This document shows, piece by piece, positions 49,083 through 57,561 of a DNA stretch of 64,000 nucleotides (position 1 is its first letter; each line of letters begins with the position of its first letter). The position numbers and the translations under genes are program-made. Under the pieces are notes generated by a model. That model saw only the letters and a list, made by a program, of their open reading frames with translations, did no database searches and had not been told where the DNA came from. The stretch is from an uncultured Hydrogenophaga sp. (lineage in GTDB: Bacteria > Pseudomonadota > Gammaproteobacteria > Burkholderiales > Burkholderiaceae_C). The stretch is from positions 1 to 64,000 of the forward strand of contig NZ_OY288133.1 in assembly GCF_958439165.1 (NCBI RefSeq), read 5' to 3'.

Positions 49083-49108
49083 GTAACCTTTTCCTTCGTC
49101 CAGGCGAA
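49083..49108 (+). promoter_or_regulatory. Predicted SigF-type promoter of the arsS operon
   Basis: GTAACC (49083-49088), exactly 16 bases, then CGAA (49105-49108). Transcription would start near 49114-49116, about 33 bases before the arsS ATG. It is the mirror partner of the motif at 49034-49059, so both units of the divergent pair are predicted SigF targets. Confidence 0.8.
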
Positions 49109-49147
49109 TAGCCTGCAAGCCCCGCAACCCACCCGACGCCCGACGCC

Positions 49148-50155
49148 ATGAGACCCACGCTCCCGCTGCTCGTACAGACCGACTTCCCCGCCATCCGCCG
49201 TCGGCGGCTCGACACGCTGCAGGTGAACCTGGGCTACAAGTGCAACCAGACCTGCGTCCACTGCCATGTCAACGCCGGACCGAACCGGACGGAAATGATG
49301 GACGCGGCCCAGATCCAGCTGGTGCTCGACGTCTTGCGCGAACGGCAGCTCAGCACGCTGGACCTGACCGGCGGGGCGCCCGAGCTGAATGTCCACTTCC
49401 GCGATCTGGTGCGCGGTGCGCGGGCGCTGGGCGTCCAGGTGATCGACCGCTGCAACCTCACCATCCTGTCCGAGCCCGGCCAGGAAGACCTGGCCGCCTT
49501 TCTGGCCGAGCAGGGTGTGGAGGTGACGGCGTCGCTGCCGTGCTACTCGCCGGCCAACGTGGACCGGCAGCGGGGCGACGGCGTGTTCGACCGCAGCATC
49601 GCGGGCCTGCAGCAGCTCAACGCGCTGGGCTACGGACAGGACCATTCCGGTCTGCGGCTGAACCTGGTCTACAACCCCCAGGGCCCGGTGCTGCCGCCGC
49701 CCCAGGGGGCGCTGGAAGCAGACTACAAGCGGGAGTTGCTGGCCCACTTCGGCATCCGCTTCAACCGCCTGTTTGCCCTGACCAACATGCCGGTGCAGCG
49801 GTTCGGCAGCACGCTGCTCAGCAAGGGCACGTTCGAGGACTACCTGCGCCTCCTCAAGGGCGCCTACCAGGCCGAGAACCTGGAGACGGTGATGTGCCGG
49901 TCGCAGGTCAGCGTGGACTGGCAGGGCTTCCTGTACGACTGCGATTTCAACCAGATGCTGGCCCTGCCCGCCTCGCTGCCCGGCCAGGCCCGGCCGCACC
50001 TGCGCGACCTGCTGAAGACCGATGGCGAGGGGCAGCCCATCCGGGTGGCCGACCACTGTTATGGCTGCACGGCCGGCCAGGGCAGCAGCTGCGGCGGTGC
50101 GCTCGAGCCGACGGCCGAAGCCCGGGCCGATCACGCACCACTGGGAGAGCCCTGA
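49148..50155 (+). CDS. arsS: Arsenosugar biosynthesis radical SAM protein ArsS
   Basis: 335 aa. The radical-SAM cluster motif is CNQTCVHC (Cys32, Cys36, Cys39), followed by LTGGAPE and the C-terminal DUF3641-like region with CDFNQMLALP and a cysteine-rich end CYGCTAGQGSSCGGA. Some family members carry selenocysteine at the end; here the codons are cysteine. ArsS attaches a 5'-deoxyadenosyl group to dimethylarsinous acid, the first step to arsenosugars. First gene of a ten-gene operon; its stop overlaps the next ATG. Confidence 0.93.
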   Translation: MRPTLPLLVQTDFPAIRRRRLDTLQVNLGYKCNQTCVHCHVNAGPNRTEMMDAAQIQLVLDVLRERQLSTLDLTGGAPELNVHFRDLVRGARALGVQVIDRCNLTILSEPGQEDLAAFLAEQGVEVTASLPCYSPANVDRQRGDGVFDRSIAGLQQLNALGYGQDHSGLRLNLVYNPQGPVLPPPQGALEADYKRELLAHFGIRFNRLFALTNMPVQRFGSTLLSKGTFEDYLRLLKGAYQAENLETVMCRSQVSVDWQGFLYDCDFNQMLALPASLPGQARPHLRDLLKTDGEGQPIRVADHCYGCTAGQGSSCGGALEPTAEARADHAPLGEP

Positions 50156-52320
50156 TGGCCCAGGCGTCGCGCCTCCGGCGCTGGGGGATTGCCGCCGTGG
50201 CCTTGCTGGCCTTCGGGCTGGCGTACCAGCAGCTCGGGCTGGGCCAGTGGCTCACGCTCGATCAGCTGAAGAACAGCCGCGATGCCCTGGTGGCTTATTA
50301 CGCGGCCGACCCGTTGCTGACCGCCGGCATCTTCTTCGGCGTGTACGTGCTGGTCACCGCGCTGTCCCTGCCCGGTGCCGTCATCCTGACGCTGGCCGGC
50401 GGGGCGGTGTTCGGTCTGGGCGTGGGGCTGCTGATCGTGTCGTTCGCCTCCAGCCTGGGGGCGCTGCTGGCCTTCTGGGTCTCGCGCAGCCTGCTGCGCG
50501 ACCTGGTGCAGGCGCGCTTCGGCAAGCTGCTCGCACCCATCAATGCCGGGCTGGCCAAGGACGGCGTGTTCTACCTGCTGACGCTGCGGCTGGTGCCGGT
50601 GTTTCCGTTCTGGCTCATCAACCTGCTGATGGGCCTGACCCAGATCGGCGCCAGGTCGTTCTACCTGGTGAGCCAGGTCGGCATGCTGGCCGGTACCGCC
50701 GTGTATGTGAACGCCGGCACGCAGCTGGCGGCCATCGAATCGACGGCCGATGTGGTCTCGCCGGGTCTGCTGGGCAGCCTGGCCCTGCTGGGCGTTTTTC
50801 CCCTGATCGCGAAGTGGGCCGTGGGTGCCCTGCAGCGGCGCAAGGTGTATGCCCGCTGGACCCGTCCGCGCCGGTTCGACCGCAACCTGGTGGTGATCGG
50901 CGCCGGCGCCGGCGGCCTGGTGTCGGCCTACATCGGCGCGGCTGTGAAGGCCCGGGTGACGCTGATCGAGGGCCACCGCATGGGGGGCGACTGCCTGAAC
51001 TACGGCTGTGTGCCGAGCAAGGCGCTCATCCGTTCGGCCAAGGCCATGAAGCAGATCCGCAAGGCCGCCTCGTTCGGACTGCGGGGCGCACAGGGCGAGG
51101 TGGACTTTGCGGCCGTCATGCAGCGCATCCACGGCGTGATCCGCGACATCGAACCGCACGACTCGGTGGAGCGTTACACCGGCCTGGGCGTCGAGGTGCT
51201 GCAGGGCCATGCCCGCATCGTGACGCCGTGGGAGGTGGAGGTGACCCTGCCCGACGGCAGCCGGCAGTCCCTGACCACGCGCAGCATCGTGATCGCCACC
51301 GGCGCCAGCCCGTTCGTGCCGCCGATCCCCGGGCTGAAGGAAGCCGGCTTCCTGACCAGCGACACGCTGTGGGGGCTGACCGCGCTGCCCCGCCGGCTGG
51401 TGGTGCTGGGCGGCGGCCCCATCGGCAGCGAGCTGGCGCAGTCCTTCGCACGCCTGGGCAGCGAGGTGACCCAGGTGGAAATGGCGCCGCGCATCCTGGT
51501 GCGTGAAGACCCCGAGGTCAGCGAGCTGGTGGCCGCCTCGCTGCGGGCTGATGGTGTCCGCGTCCTGACCGGGCACAAGGCGGTCCGGGTCGACCGGGTC
51601 GACGGCGAGAAGCGGCTGATCGTGCAGCACGAGGGGCAGGACATCGCCGTGCCGTTCGACGAACTGCTGTGTGCCGTGGGCCGCAGCCCGCGGGTGACCG
51701 GCTACGGCCTGGAAGAGCTGGGCATTCCCCTGACTGCACGCAACACCATCGAGACCAACGCCTGGCTGCAGACGCTGTACCCGAACATCTATGCCGTCGG
51801 CGATGTGGCCGGGCCGTTCCAGTTCACCCACACCGCCGCCCACCAGGCCTGGTACGCCGCCGTCAATGCACTGTTCGGCCGCTTCAAGCGGTTCAAGGCC
51901 GACTACTCGGTGATTCCATGGGCCACCTTCACCGACCCCGAGGTGGCGCGGGTGGGCCTGTCGGAAACCGAGGCCCGGGATCAGGGCATCCCGTTCGAGG
52001 TGACCCGCTACGGCATCGACGATCTGGACCGCGCCATCGCCGACGGCACGGCACACGGGTTCGTCAAGGTGCTGACCGTCCCGGGCAAGGACCGCATCCT
52101 GGGCGTGACGATCGTGGGCGAGCATGCAGGCGATCTGCTGGCCGAGTACGTGCTGGCCATGAAGCATGGCCTGGGCCTGAACAAGATCCTGGGCACCATC
52201 CACACCTACCCCACCCTGGCCGAGGCCAACAAGTACGCGGCCGGCGAATGGAAGCGCGCCCACGCACCGCAACGGCTGCTGGCATGGGTGGAACGCTTTC
52301 ACGCTTGGGAGCGCTCATGA
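50155..52320 (+). CDS. TVP38/TMEM64 membrane domain fused to FAD-dependent disulfide oxidoreductase
   Basis: 721 aa. The first ~225 residues form a TVP38/TMEM64 (DedA-like) membrane domain with FGVYVLVTALSLPGAVILTLAGG and LRLVPVFPFWLINLLMG. From about 240 a flavoprotein follows: VVIGAGAGGLVSAY, redox motif GGDCLNYGCVPSKAL, NAD-binding LGGGPIGSELAQSF, YAVGDVAG and the dimerisation end with HTYPTLAEA. This fusion resembles mercuric-reductase-like proteins but lacks the metal-binding N-domain and C-terminal cysteine pair. Likely a membrane-tethered reductase in arsenic or thiol chemistry. Couples to arsS (TGATG). Confidence 0.9.
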   Translation: MAQASRLRRWGIAAVALLAFGLAYQQLGLGQWLTLDQLKNSRDALVAYYAADPLLTAGIFFGVYVLVTALSLPGAVILTLAGGAVFGLGVGLLIVSFASSLGALLAFWVSRSLLRDLVQARFGKLLAPINAGLAKDGVFYLLTLRLVPVFPFWLINLLMGLTQIGARSFYLVSQVGMLAGTAVYVNAGTQLAAIESTADVVSPGLLGSLALLGVFPLIAKWAVGALQRRKVYARWTRPRRFDRNLVVIGAGAGGLVSAYIGAAVKARVTLIEGHRMGGDCLNYGCVPSKALIRSAKAMKQIRKAASFGLRGAQGEVDFAAVMQRIHGVIRDIEPHDSVERYTGLGVEVLQGHARIVTPWEVEVTLPDGSRQSLTTRSIVIATGASPFVPPIPGLKEAGFLTSDTLWGLTALPRRLVVLGGGPIGSELAQSFARLGSEVTQVEMAPRILVREDPEVSELVAASLRADGVRVLTGHKAVRVDRVDGEKRLIVQHEGQDIAVPFDELLCAVGRSPRVTGYGLEELGIPLTARNTIETNAWLQTLYPNIYAVGDVAGPFQFTHTAAHQAWYAAVNALFGRFKRFKADYSVIPWATFTDPEVARVGLSETEARDQGIPFEVTRYGIDDLDRAIADGTAHGFVKVLTVPGKDRILGVTIVGEHAGDLLAEYVLAMKHGLGLNKILGTIHTYPTLAEANKYAAGEWKRAHAPQRLLAWVERFHAWERS

Positions 52321-53144
52321 AGATCGATCGACGCCAATGGTTGCTGTGGTGCGGCGCGACCACGCTGGCGCCGTCCGTGTCGGCACAGACCTTCGACCAC
52401 AGCCATGCAGCCTGGAGCCGGCTGCTGCGGCAGCACGTGGTGCTGCAGCGCAATGCCCGCAGCTCGCAGGTGCGCTACGCCGGCTTCCTGGCCCAGCGCA
52501 GTGAGCTGCAGGACTACCTGCGCCAGCTGTCCGCGGTGTCGCGCACGCAGTTCGATGCCTTCTCCCGGCCGCAGCAGATGGCCTTCCTGATCAACGCCTA
52601 CAACGCCTTCACCGTCGAGCTGATCCTCACCCGCTATCCGCGCCTCGAATCCATCAAGGACCTGGGCACCCTGCTGTCCAGCCCCTGGAAGCCGCGCTGG
52701 ATCGCCCTGCTGGGCGAGTCGGTGTCGCTCGACGGCATCGAGCACGGCATGCTGCGCAAGCGGGGGGTCTACGACGATCCGCGCATCCACTTCGCGGTGA
52801 ATTGCGCCTCCATCGGCTGCCCCATGCTGCGCGAAGAGGCTTTTGTCCCGGAGCGCCTGGACGCCCAGCTCGAGAGCCAGATGGAACGCTTCATGGCCGA
52901 CCGGGAGCGCAACCGCTGGAATCCCCAGGCCGGACGGCTGGAGCTCTCACGCATCTTCGACTGGTACGGCGAGGACTTCCGGCTGGGTCACCAGGGCATC
53001 ACGTCGCTGAACGGGCTGGCCGGCCGCTTTGCCCCGGTGCTGGCCGACCGGGAAGCCGACCAGACGCGCATCCGGTCGACCCAGGTGCCGATCGCCTTCC
53101 TGGACTACGACTGGCGGCTCAACGATGTGAAGGTGGGCCCTTGA
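52317..53144 (+). CDS. DUF547-family exported protein
   Basis: 275 aa. The N-terminus IDRRQWLLWCGATT carries a twin-arginine-like signal. DUF547 segments are present: FLINAYNAFTVELIL (about 90-104), SLDGIEHGMLRK, and the signature IHFAVNCASIGCPMLREEAF. DUF547 proteins have a papain-like fold by distant similarity; their role is unknown. The family often occurs beside TVP38/oxidoreductase and arsenosugar genes. Overlaps the previous gene by 4 bases and the next at TTGA. Confidence 0.88.
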   Translation: MKIDRRQWLLWCGATTLAPSVSAQTFDHSHAAWSRLLRQHVVLQRNARSSQVRYAGFLAQRSELQDYLRQLSAVSRTQFDAFSRPQQMAFLINAYNAFTVELILTRYPRLESIKDLGTLLSSPWKPRWIALLGESVSLDGIEHGMLRKRGVYDDPRIHFAVNCASIGCPMLREEAFVPERLDAQLESQMERFMADRERNRWNPQAGRLELSRIFDWYGEDFRLGHQGITSLNGLAGRFAPVLADREADQTRIRSTQVPIAFLDYDWRLNDVKVGP

Positions 53145-53752
53145 GCTCCGCCCTGATCGTCTTCGCCAAGGCACCGGTGGCCGGCCTGGCCAAGACCCGG
53201 CTGATCCCCGCGCTCGGCCCCGAGGGGGCAGCCGGTCTGGCCGGGCGATTGCTCGGCCACACGCTCGCGGCAGCCATGGCGGTGCGGGCAGACCACCTGG
53301 AGCTGTGCGTCTCGCCGGCCGCGGCCCACCCGGCGTTCGACCAGGCCCTGCAGGCAGCGCCGGGCCGTCTGCACCTGACCTGGCAAGGCGAAGGTGACCT
53401 GGGAGAGCGGATGCACCGGGCCCTGAGCCGGGTGCTGGCCCTGCATGAGCGGGCCATCCTGATCGGCACCGATGCACCGTCGCTGGACCCGCTGCGGCTG
53501 ACGCAGGCCCTGCAGGCGCTGGACGACCACCCGGCGGTGTTCGTGCCGGCACTGGACGGTGGCTACGCGCTGATCGGCCTGACCCGCCCCGCGCCGGAAC
53601 TGTTGCTGGACATGGTCTGGAGCACGCCCGAGGTCATGCAGCACACCCGCGACCGGGCCCGCCAGTCCGGCTGGACCTGGGCCGAACTGCCGCCGGTGGC
53701 CGACATCGACGAACCGGCCGATCTGGTCCACCTGCCGGGGGGTTGGCTGTGA
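53141..53752 (+). CDS. TIGR04282-type arsenosugar biosynthesis glycosyltransferase (DUF2064)
   Basis: 203 aa. Translation starts at TTG 53141, overlapping the DUF547 stop (TTGA); there is no ATG or GTG nearby. The nucleotide-binding start FAKAPVAGLAKTRLIPALG resembles nucleotidyltransferase-fold GT-A enzymes, followed by GEGDLGERMHRAL, LIGTDAPSLDP and VFVPALDGGYALIGL. The family co-occurs with ArsS and is presumed to move a sugar in arsenosugar assembly; activity is not proven. Confidence 0.88.
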   Translation: MSSALIVFAKAPVAGLAKTRLIPALGPEGAAGLAGRLLGHTLAAAMAVRADHLELCVSPAAAHPAFDQALQAAPGRLHLTWQGEGDLGERMHRALSRVLALHERAILIGTDAPSLDPLRLTQALQALDDHPAVFVPALDGGYALIGLTRPAPELLLDMVWSTPEVMQHTRDRARQSGWTWAELPPVADIDEPADLVHLPGGWL

Positions 53753-54903
53753 AGCAGCGACTGGTCCTGGCCGGTGCCGGCCATGCCCATGCCCAGGTGC
53801 TGAAGGCCTGGGCCGACCGTGGGCCGCGCGGTGTCGAGCTGGTGGTGGTGTCGCCCCATGCCATGGCGCCGTATTCGGGCATGGTGCCGGGCTGGCTGGC
53901 CGGCACCTACGGTTTCCAGGACATCGTCATCGACTTCCCGGCCCTGTGTGCACGGGCCGGCGCGCGCTGGGTGCCCGCCGCCATCGACCGCCTCGACCCG
54001 GACCGGCAGTGCCTGGAGCTGGACTCCGGCGAGACCCTGCACTACGACTTCCTGTCGCTCAACACCGGCTCCACCCTGGTGCCGCCGGTCTGCGACCCGT
54101 CGGTGACCGTGCTGTCGATGCGGCCCCTGTCGCAGCTCAAGACCGGATACGACCAGCTGCTGGAGCGCTGGCAGGCCGGTGCCGCAACCGACGCCGAACC
54201 CCGGCCTTTCCGGGTGCTGGCGGTCGGCGGCGGGGCGGCCGGCGTCGAGTCGGTGCTGGCGGTGGTGAACCGCCTGCGCACCTTGCGGCCAGACCGGCCG
54301 GTGCAGGCCGAACTGCAGACCCGTGGCCCGACCGTGCTGCCCGGCTACCCTTCGGGCGCCCGGCGCCTGGCCTTGCGCGCCCTGGAGCAGGCGGGCGTTG
54401 CGGTGCGCACTGGTACCCGCTGGACCACCGGCTCCGCCCCCGCCTGCGACCTGCTGCTCTGGGCCGCCGGTGCGCAGGCCCATGCCTGGCAGCGCACGCC
54501 GCAGCGCCGGGGCACGCTGGCCGTCAGCCCGGAAGGCTTCGTGCAGATCGACCGTTGCCTGCGCTCGGTCTCGCACCCCCGCGTGTTTGCGGTCGGCGAC
54601 TGCGCGCACTGGCACCAGCCGCTGCCCAAGGCCGGCGTGTATGCCGTCCGCATGGGGCCGGTGCTGCTGGACAACCTGCTGGCCTCGCTCCAGGGCACGG
54701 CCCTGCGGGCTTATGCGCCACAGAGCCGCTTCCTGTCGCTGCTGGCCACCGCCGATGGCCGGGCCATTGCCACGCGCGGGCGCTTCAGCCTGTCGGGGCG
54801 CTGGGCCTGGCGCTGGAAAGACCGTATCGACCGCGCCTTCGTCAACCGCTTTGCTGCCCCGCCCGCCCTTCAACCCGTTGCCCATCAAGGAGAAACCCCA
54901 TGA
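53749..54903 (+). CDS. SelD-N-terminal-type FAD/NAD(P) oxidoreductase
   Basis: 384 aa from GTG 53749 (GTGA overlap). The FAD motif is LVLAGAGHAHAQVLKAW, the variant typical of the pyridine-nucleotide oxidoreductase domain that is N-terminal to SelD in some bacteria. Later parts include PYSGMVPGWLAGTY, NTGSTLVPP, VGGGAAGVESVLAV and VFAVGDCAHW. Related to type II NADH dehydrogenases. Here it is stand-alone, with no selenophosphate synthetase in the window, so a role in arsenic or selenium redox is an inference from context. Confidence 0.85.
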   Translation: MKQRLVLAGAGHAHAQVLKAWADRGPRGVELVVVSPHAMAPYSGMVPGWLAGTYGFQDIVIDFPALCARAGARWVPAAIDRLDPDRQCLELDSGETLHYDFLSLNTGSTLVPPVCDPSVTVLSMRPLSQLKTGYDQLLERWQAGAATDAEPRPFRVLAVGGGAAGVESVLAVVNRLRTLRPDRPVQAELQTRGPTVLPGYPSGARRLALRALEQAGVAVRTGTRWTTGSAPACDLLLWAAGAQAHAWQRTPQRRGTLAVSPEGFVQIDRCLRSVSHPRVFAVGDCAHWHQPLPKAGVYAVRMGPVLLDNLLASLQGTALRAYAPQSRFLSLLATADGRAIATRGRFSLSGRWAWRWKDRIDRAFVNRFAAPPALQPVAHQGETP

Positions 54904-55808
54904 CCCATTCACGCCGCCGCATGACCCTGGCCGCCGTCGCCAGCGTGGCCACCCTGGCCCTGCCGCTGTGGTCGCCCGCTGCCCTGGCCCAGGGCGCACC
55001 GCTGAAGCTGGGCGTGGGCATGTTCCAGCCCGACCGCGAAAAGAACGACGCCACCTACCGCCCGCTGGCCCAGCACCTGGCCGCGCGCCTGGGCCGCCCG
55101 GTGGAGCTGCGCACCGTCGACAGCTGGGAAGGGCTGGCCAAGAGCCTGGCCAACGGCGAGACCGACATCGGCCTCATGGGGCCGTGGGGCTATGTGCTGG
55201 CCAACCACTTCTCCGACGCCCAGGTGGTCTCCACCATCCTGTACCAGGGCAAGCCCGAGTACTTCGCCATGATCGTGACCCACCCGGACTCGGGTCTCAA
55301 CAGCGTGCAGGACCTCACCGGACCCAAGGGCAAGGGCCGCACCTTCGCCTTCGGCGACAAGGGCTCCACCTCGGGCTACCTGATCCCGCTGCACTTCTTC
55401 ATGCAGCAGGGCATCGACCCGGAAAAGCATTTTTCGCGCGTGCTCTACACCAAGCACCAGGCCATCCAGACCCAGGTGACCGCAGGCCAGCTCGACGCCG
55501 GGGCCGACTACAACCGCAACCGCACCGCCATGATCGATGCCGGCCTGATCCGGGCCGAGCGCAGCAAGATCATCTGGCAGTCCGACCCGCTGCCCAACGA
55601 CGCGGTGGCGGTGAGCGCGGCCCTGTTCAAGGACAAGCCCTTCGTCAAGCGCCTGCAGGACGCCCTGCTGGAGGTCGGTCCGCTGCTCAAGGCGCAGCCC
55701 CAGCTGCTGCCGGCCAACTACACCGGCTTCGTCAACACCGACAACGGCTTCTACAAGCCGATCCGGGACGCCGGTCTGGCCACCGGCAAGCTCACGCCCC
55801 GGCAGTGA
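54900..55808 (+). CDS. PhnD-like ABC substrate-binding protein (putative selenate/oxyanion type)
   Basis: 302 aa. A twin-arginine-like or Sec signal (SRRRMTLAAVASVATL to LAQGA) precedes LKLGVGMFQPDREKNDATYRPLA. PhnD-type motifs are TDIGLMGPWGYVLANH, FGDKGSTSGYLIPLHFF and LDAGADYNRNR. The branch is annotated as putative selenate transporter because of its genomic partners, without direct proof. Here it would serve the following permease and ATPase. Overlaps its neighbours by 4 bases on both sides. Confidence 0.87.
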   Translation: MTHSRRRMTLAAVASVATLALPLWSPAALAQGAPLKLGVGMFQPDREKNDATYRPLAQHLAARLGRPVELRTVDSWEGLAKSLANGETDIGLMGPWGYVLANHFSDAQVVSTILYQGKPEYFAMIVTHPDSGLNSVQDLTGPKGKGRTFAFGDKGSTSGYLIPLHFFMQQGIDPEKHFSRVLYTKHQAIQTQVTAGQLDAGADYNRNRTAMIDAGLIRAERSKIIWQSDPLPNDAVAVSAALFKDKPFVKRLQDALLEVGPLLKAQPQLLPANYTGFVNTDNGFYKPIRDAGLATGKLTPRQ

Positions 55809-56707
55809 GCGCCGCCACCGCCCCGGAACCGACCACCCCGGACCGTCGCCTGCTGCGGGTGCGGTCCGGGTTTTTTGCACTGGTGCTGGTCTATGCCGGG
55901 CTGGTGCTGGCCTGCGGCCTGACGCTGGTGGCCTCGGGCGACCTGTCGTGGGGTCGGGCGCCGTGGAGCAACCTGCTGAAGACCCTGTCGGAATTCGGCC
56001 AGCCCAGCTTTCTGGACCTGTGGTTCGGACCCGAACGGCTGGAGTACCGCAGCGACGACGGCACGCTGCTGCGGGTCGAGAACCGCCAGCAGGTCGAGGC
56101 CGACTTCCTGGCCGGTCTGGCGCGCGCCACCTGGACCACCTTCCAGATCGCCACGCTGGGCTCGCTGCTGGCCGCCGTGCTCGCACTGCCGCTGGGCCTG
56201 CTGGCCGCCCGCAACCTGCATGCGCCGCGGCCCCTGGCCATGGCGGCGTCGGCCGTGCTCGATGTGTCCCGGGCCATCCACACGCTGGTGTTCGGCCTGG
56301 TGCTGGTGGGCATCGTCGGCCTGGGCCCGACCGCCGGCATCCTGGCCATCGCGCTGCATTCGATGGGCACCTACGGCAAGCTCTATGCCGAAAGCATCGA
56401 GACCCTCGACATGGGTGCCGTCGATGCGGTGCGGGCCACCGGTGCCTCGCCCTCGCAGGTGTTCTTCAGCGCGGTGTGGCCGTCGGTGCTGCCGCAGTTT
56501 GTCAGCAACCACCTGTATGTCTGGGAGTTCAACATCCGGGACTCCACCATCCTGGGGCTCATCGGTGCCGGCGGCCTGGGCCTGCTGATCTCCGAAGCGG
56601 TGAGCCTGTTCCAGTGGGGCCGGCTGGCCAGCATCCTGCTGGTGGTCATCGCACTGGTCGTCGTGTTCGACGCGGCCTCGCGCCGCATCCGCCAGGCCCT
56701 GCTGTGA
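55805..56707 (+). CDS. PhnE-like ABC permease
   Basis: 300 aa from GTG 55805 (GTGA overlap with the binding protein). About six membrane helices; a periplasmic segment (60-100) lies after the first helix. The ATPase-contact loop is MGAVDAVRATGASPSQVFFSAVWPSVLP, followed by FEFNIRDST-like WEFNIRDSTILGLIGAGGLG, which is characteristic of phosphonate-type permeases. Works with the neighbouring PhnD- and PhnC-like proteins. Confidence 0.9.
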   Translation: MSAATAPEPTTPDRRLLRVRSGFFALVLVYAGLVLACGLTLVASGDLSWGRAPWSNLLKTLSEFGQPSFLDLWFGPERLEYRSDDGTLLRVENRQQVEADFLAGLARATWTTFQIATLGSLLAAVLALPLGLLAARNLHAPRPLAMAASAVLDVSRAIHTLVFGLVLVGIVGLGPTAGILAIALHSMGTYGKLYAESIETLDMGAVDAVRATGASPSQVFFSAVWPSVLPQFVSNHLYVWEFNIRDSTILGLIGAGGLGLLISEAVSLFQWGRLASILLVVIALVVVFDAASRRIRQALL

Positions 56708-57561
56708 TGAACGCCCCAACCGACCCCGTGATCCGCATCCGCGACCTGCGCGTCGAGGCCGGCGGGCGCCGGCTGCTCGATCTGCCGTCGCTCTCGGTGC
56801 AGGCGGGCGAACGGGTGGCGCTGGTCGGCCCGAACGGCGCCGGCAAGAGCACCCTGCTCAAGGTGCTGGGCGGGTTCCTGCCGGCCAGCCAGGGCGAGGT
56901 CAGCGTGCTGGGCCGCTGCCTCATCGGCAACGTGGTGCCGGCGCTGACGCGGCAGCAGCTGCGCCTGCTGCGGGCCGAAACCGGGCAGGTGATGCAGGGC
57001 CTGCACCTGGTCCCCCGGCTGACCGCGCTGGAGAACGTCGTGCTGGGTGCGCTGGCCCGTCCGGGCGCCATGCCGCTCTGGCGGTCCTGGCTGCGCTGGT
57101 ACCCGCAGCCGCTGCGCCAGGAGGCCGATGCCGCGCTGGCCGAGCTGGGTCTGACCCACCGCCGGCACGCCCGGGCCGACCAGCTCTCGGGCGGCGAACG
57201 GCAGAAGGTCAGCCTGGCGCGCCTGCGGCTGCAGCGGCCACGGCTGATCCTGGCCGACGAACCCACCTCGGCGCTCGACCCGTCGGCCACCCAGCAGGTC
57301 TGCCAGGCCCTGCTGTCGGTGGCCCGCCAGGCCACGCTGATCACGGTGGTGCACGACCCCGCGCTGCTGCCCGTCCTGGCCGACCGTGTGATCGGCCTGC
57401 AGGGCGGACAGGTGGCATTCGATGTCGAAAGCCGGCACCTGACGCCGGCCCTCATGAACGCGCTCTATGGTGGCGCGGCAGACCGGCCCGATGCGCCGGT
57501 GCCGACCGGCCCCCGTCCTGCCGACAACCACCTTCCGATGCACAAGGCCCATCCCGCATGA
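56707..57561 (+). CDS. PhnC-like ABC ATPase
   Basis: 284 aa. Walker A GPNGAGKST (41-49), Q-loop GQVMQGLHLVPRL, signature LSGGERQK (160-167), Walker B LILADEPTSALD (180-191) and H-loop VVHDPAL. It energises the PhnD/E-like system. A ~35-residue proline-rich tail follows the ATPase domain. Starts on the last base of the permease gene (TGATG) and overlaps the next gene by 4 bases. Confidence 0.92.
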   Translation: MNAPTDPVIRIRDLRVEAGGRRLLDLPSLSVQAGERVALVGPNGAGKSTLLKVLGGFLPASQGEVSVLGRCLIGNVVPALTRQQLRLLRAETGQVMQGLHLVPRLTALENVVLGALARPGAMPLWRSWLRWYPQPLRQEADAALAELGLTHRRHARADQLSGGERQKVSLARLRLQRPRLILADEPTSALDPSATQQVCQALLSVARQATLITVVHDPALLPVLADRVIGLQGGQVAFDVESRHLTPALMNALYGGAADRPDAPVPTGPRPADNHLPMHKAHPA

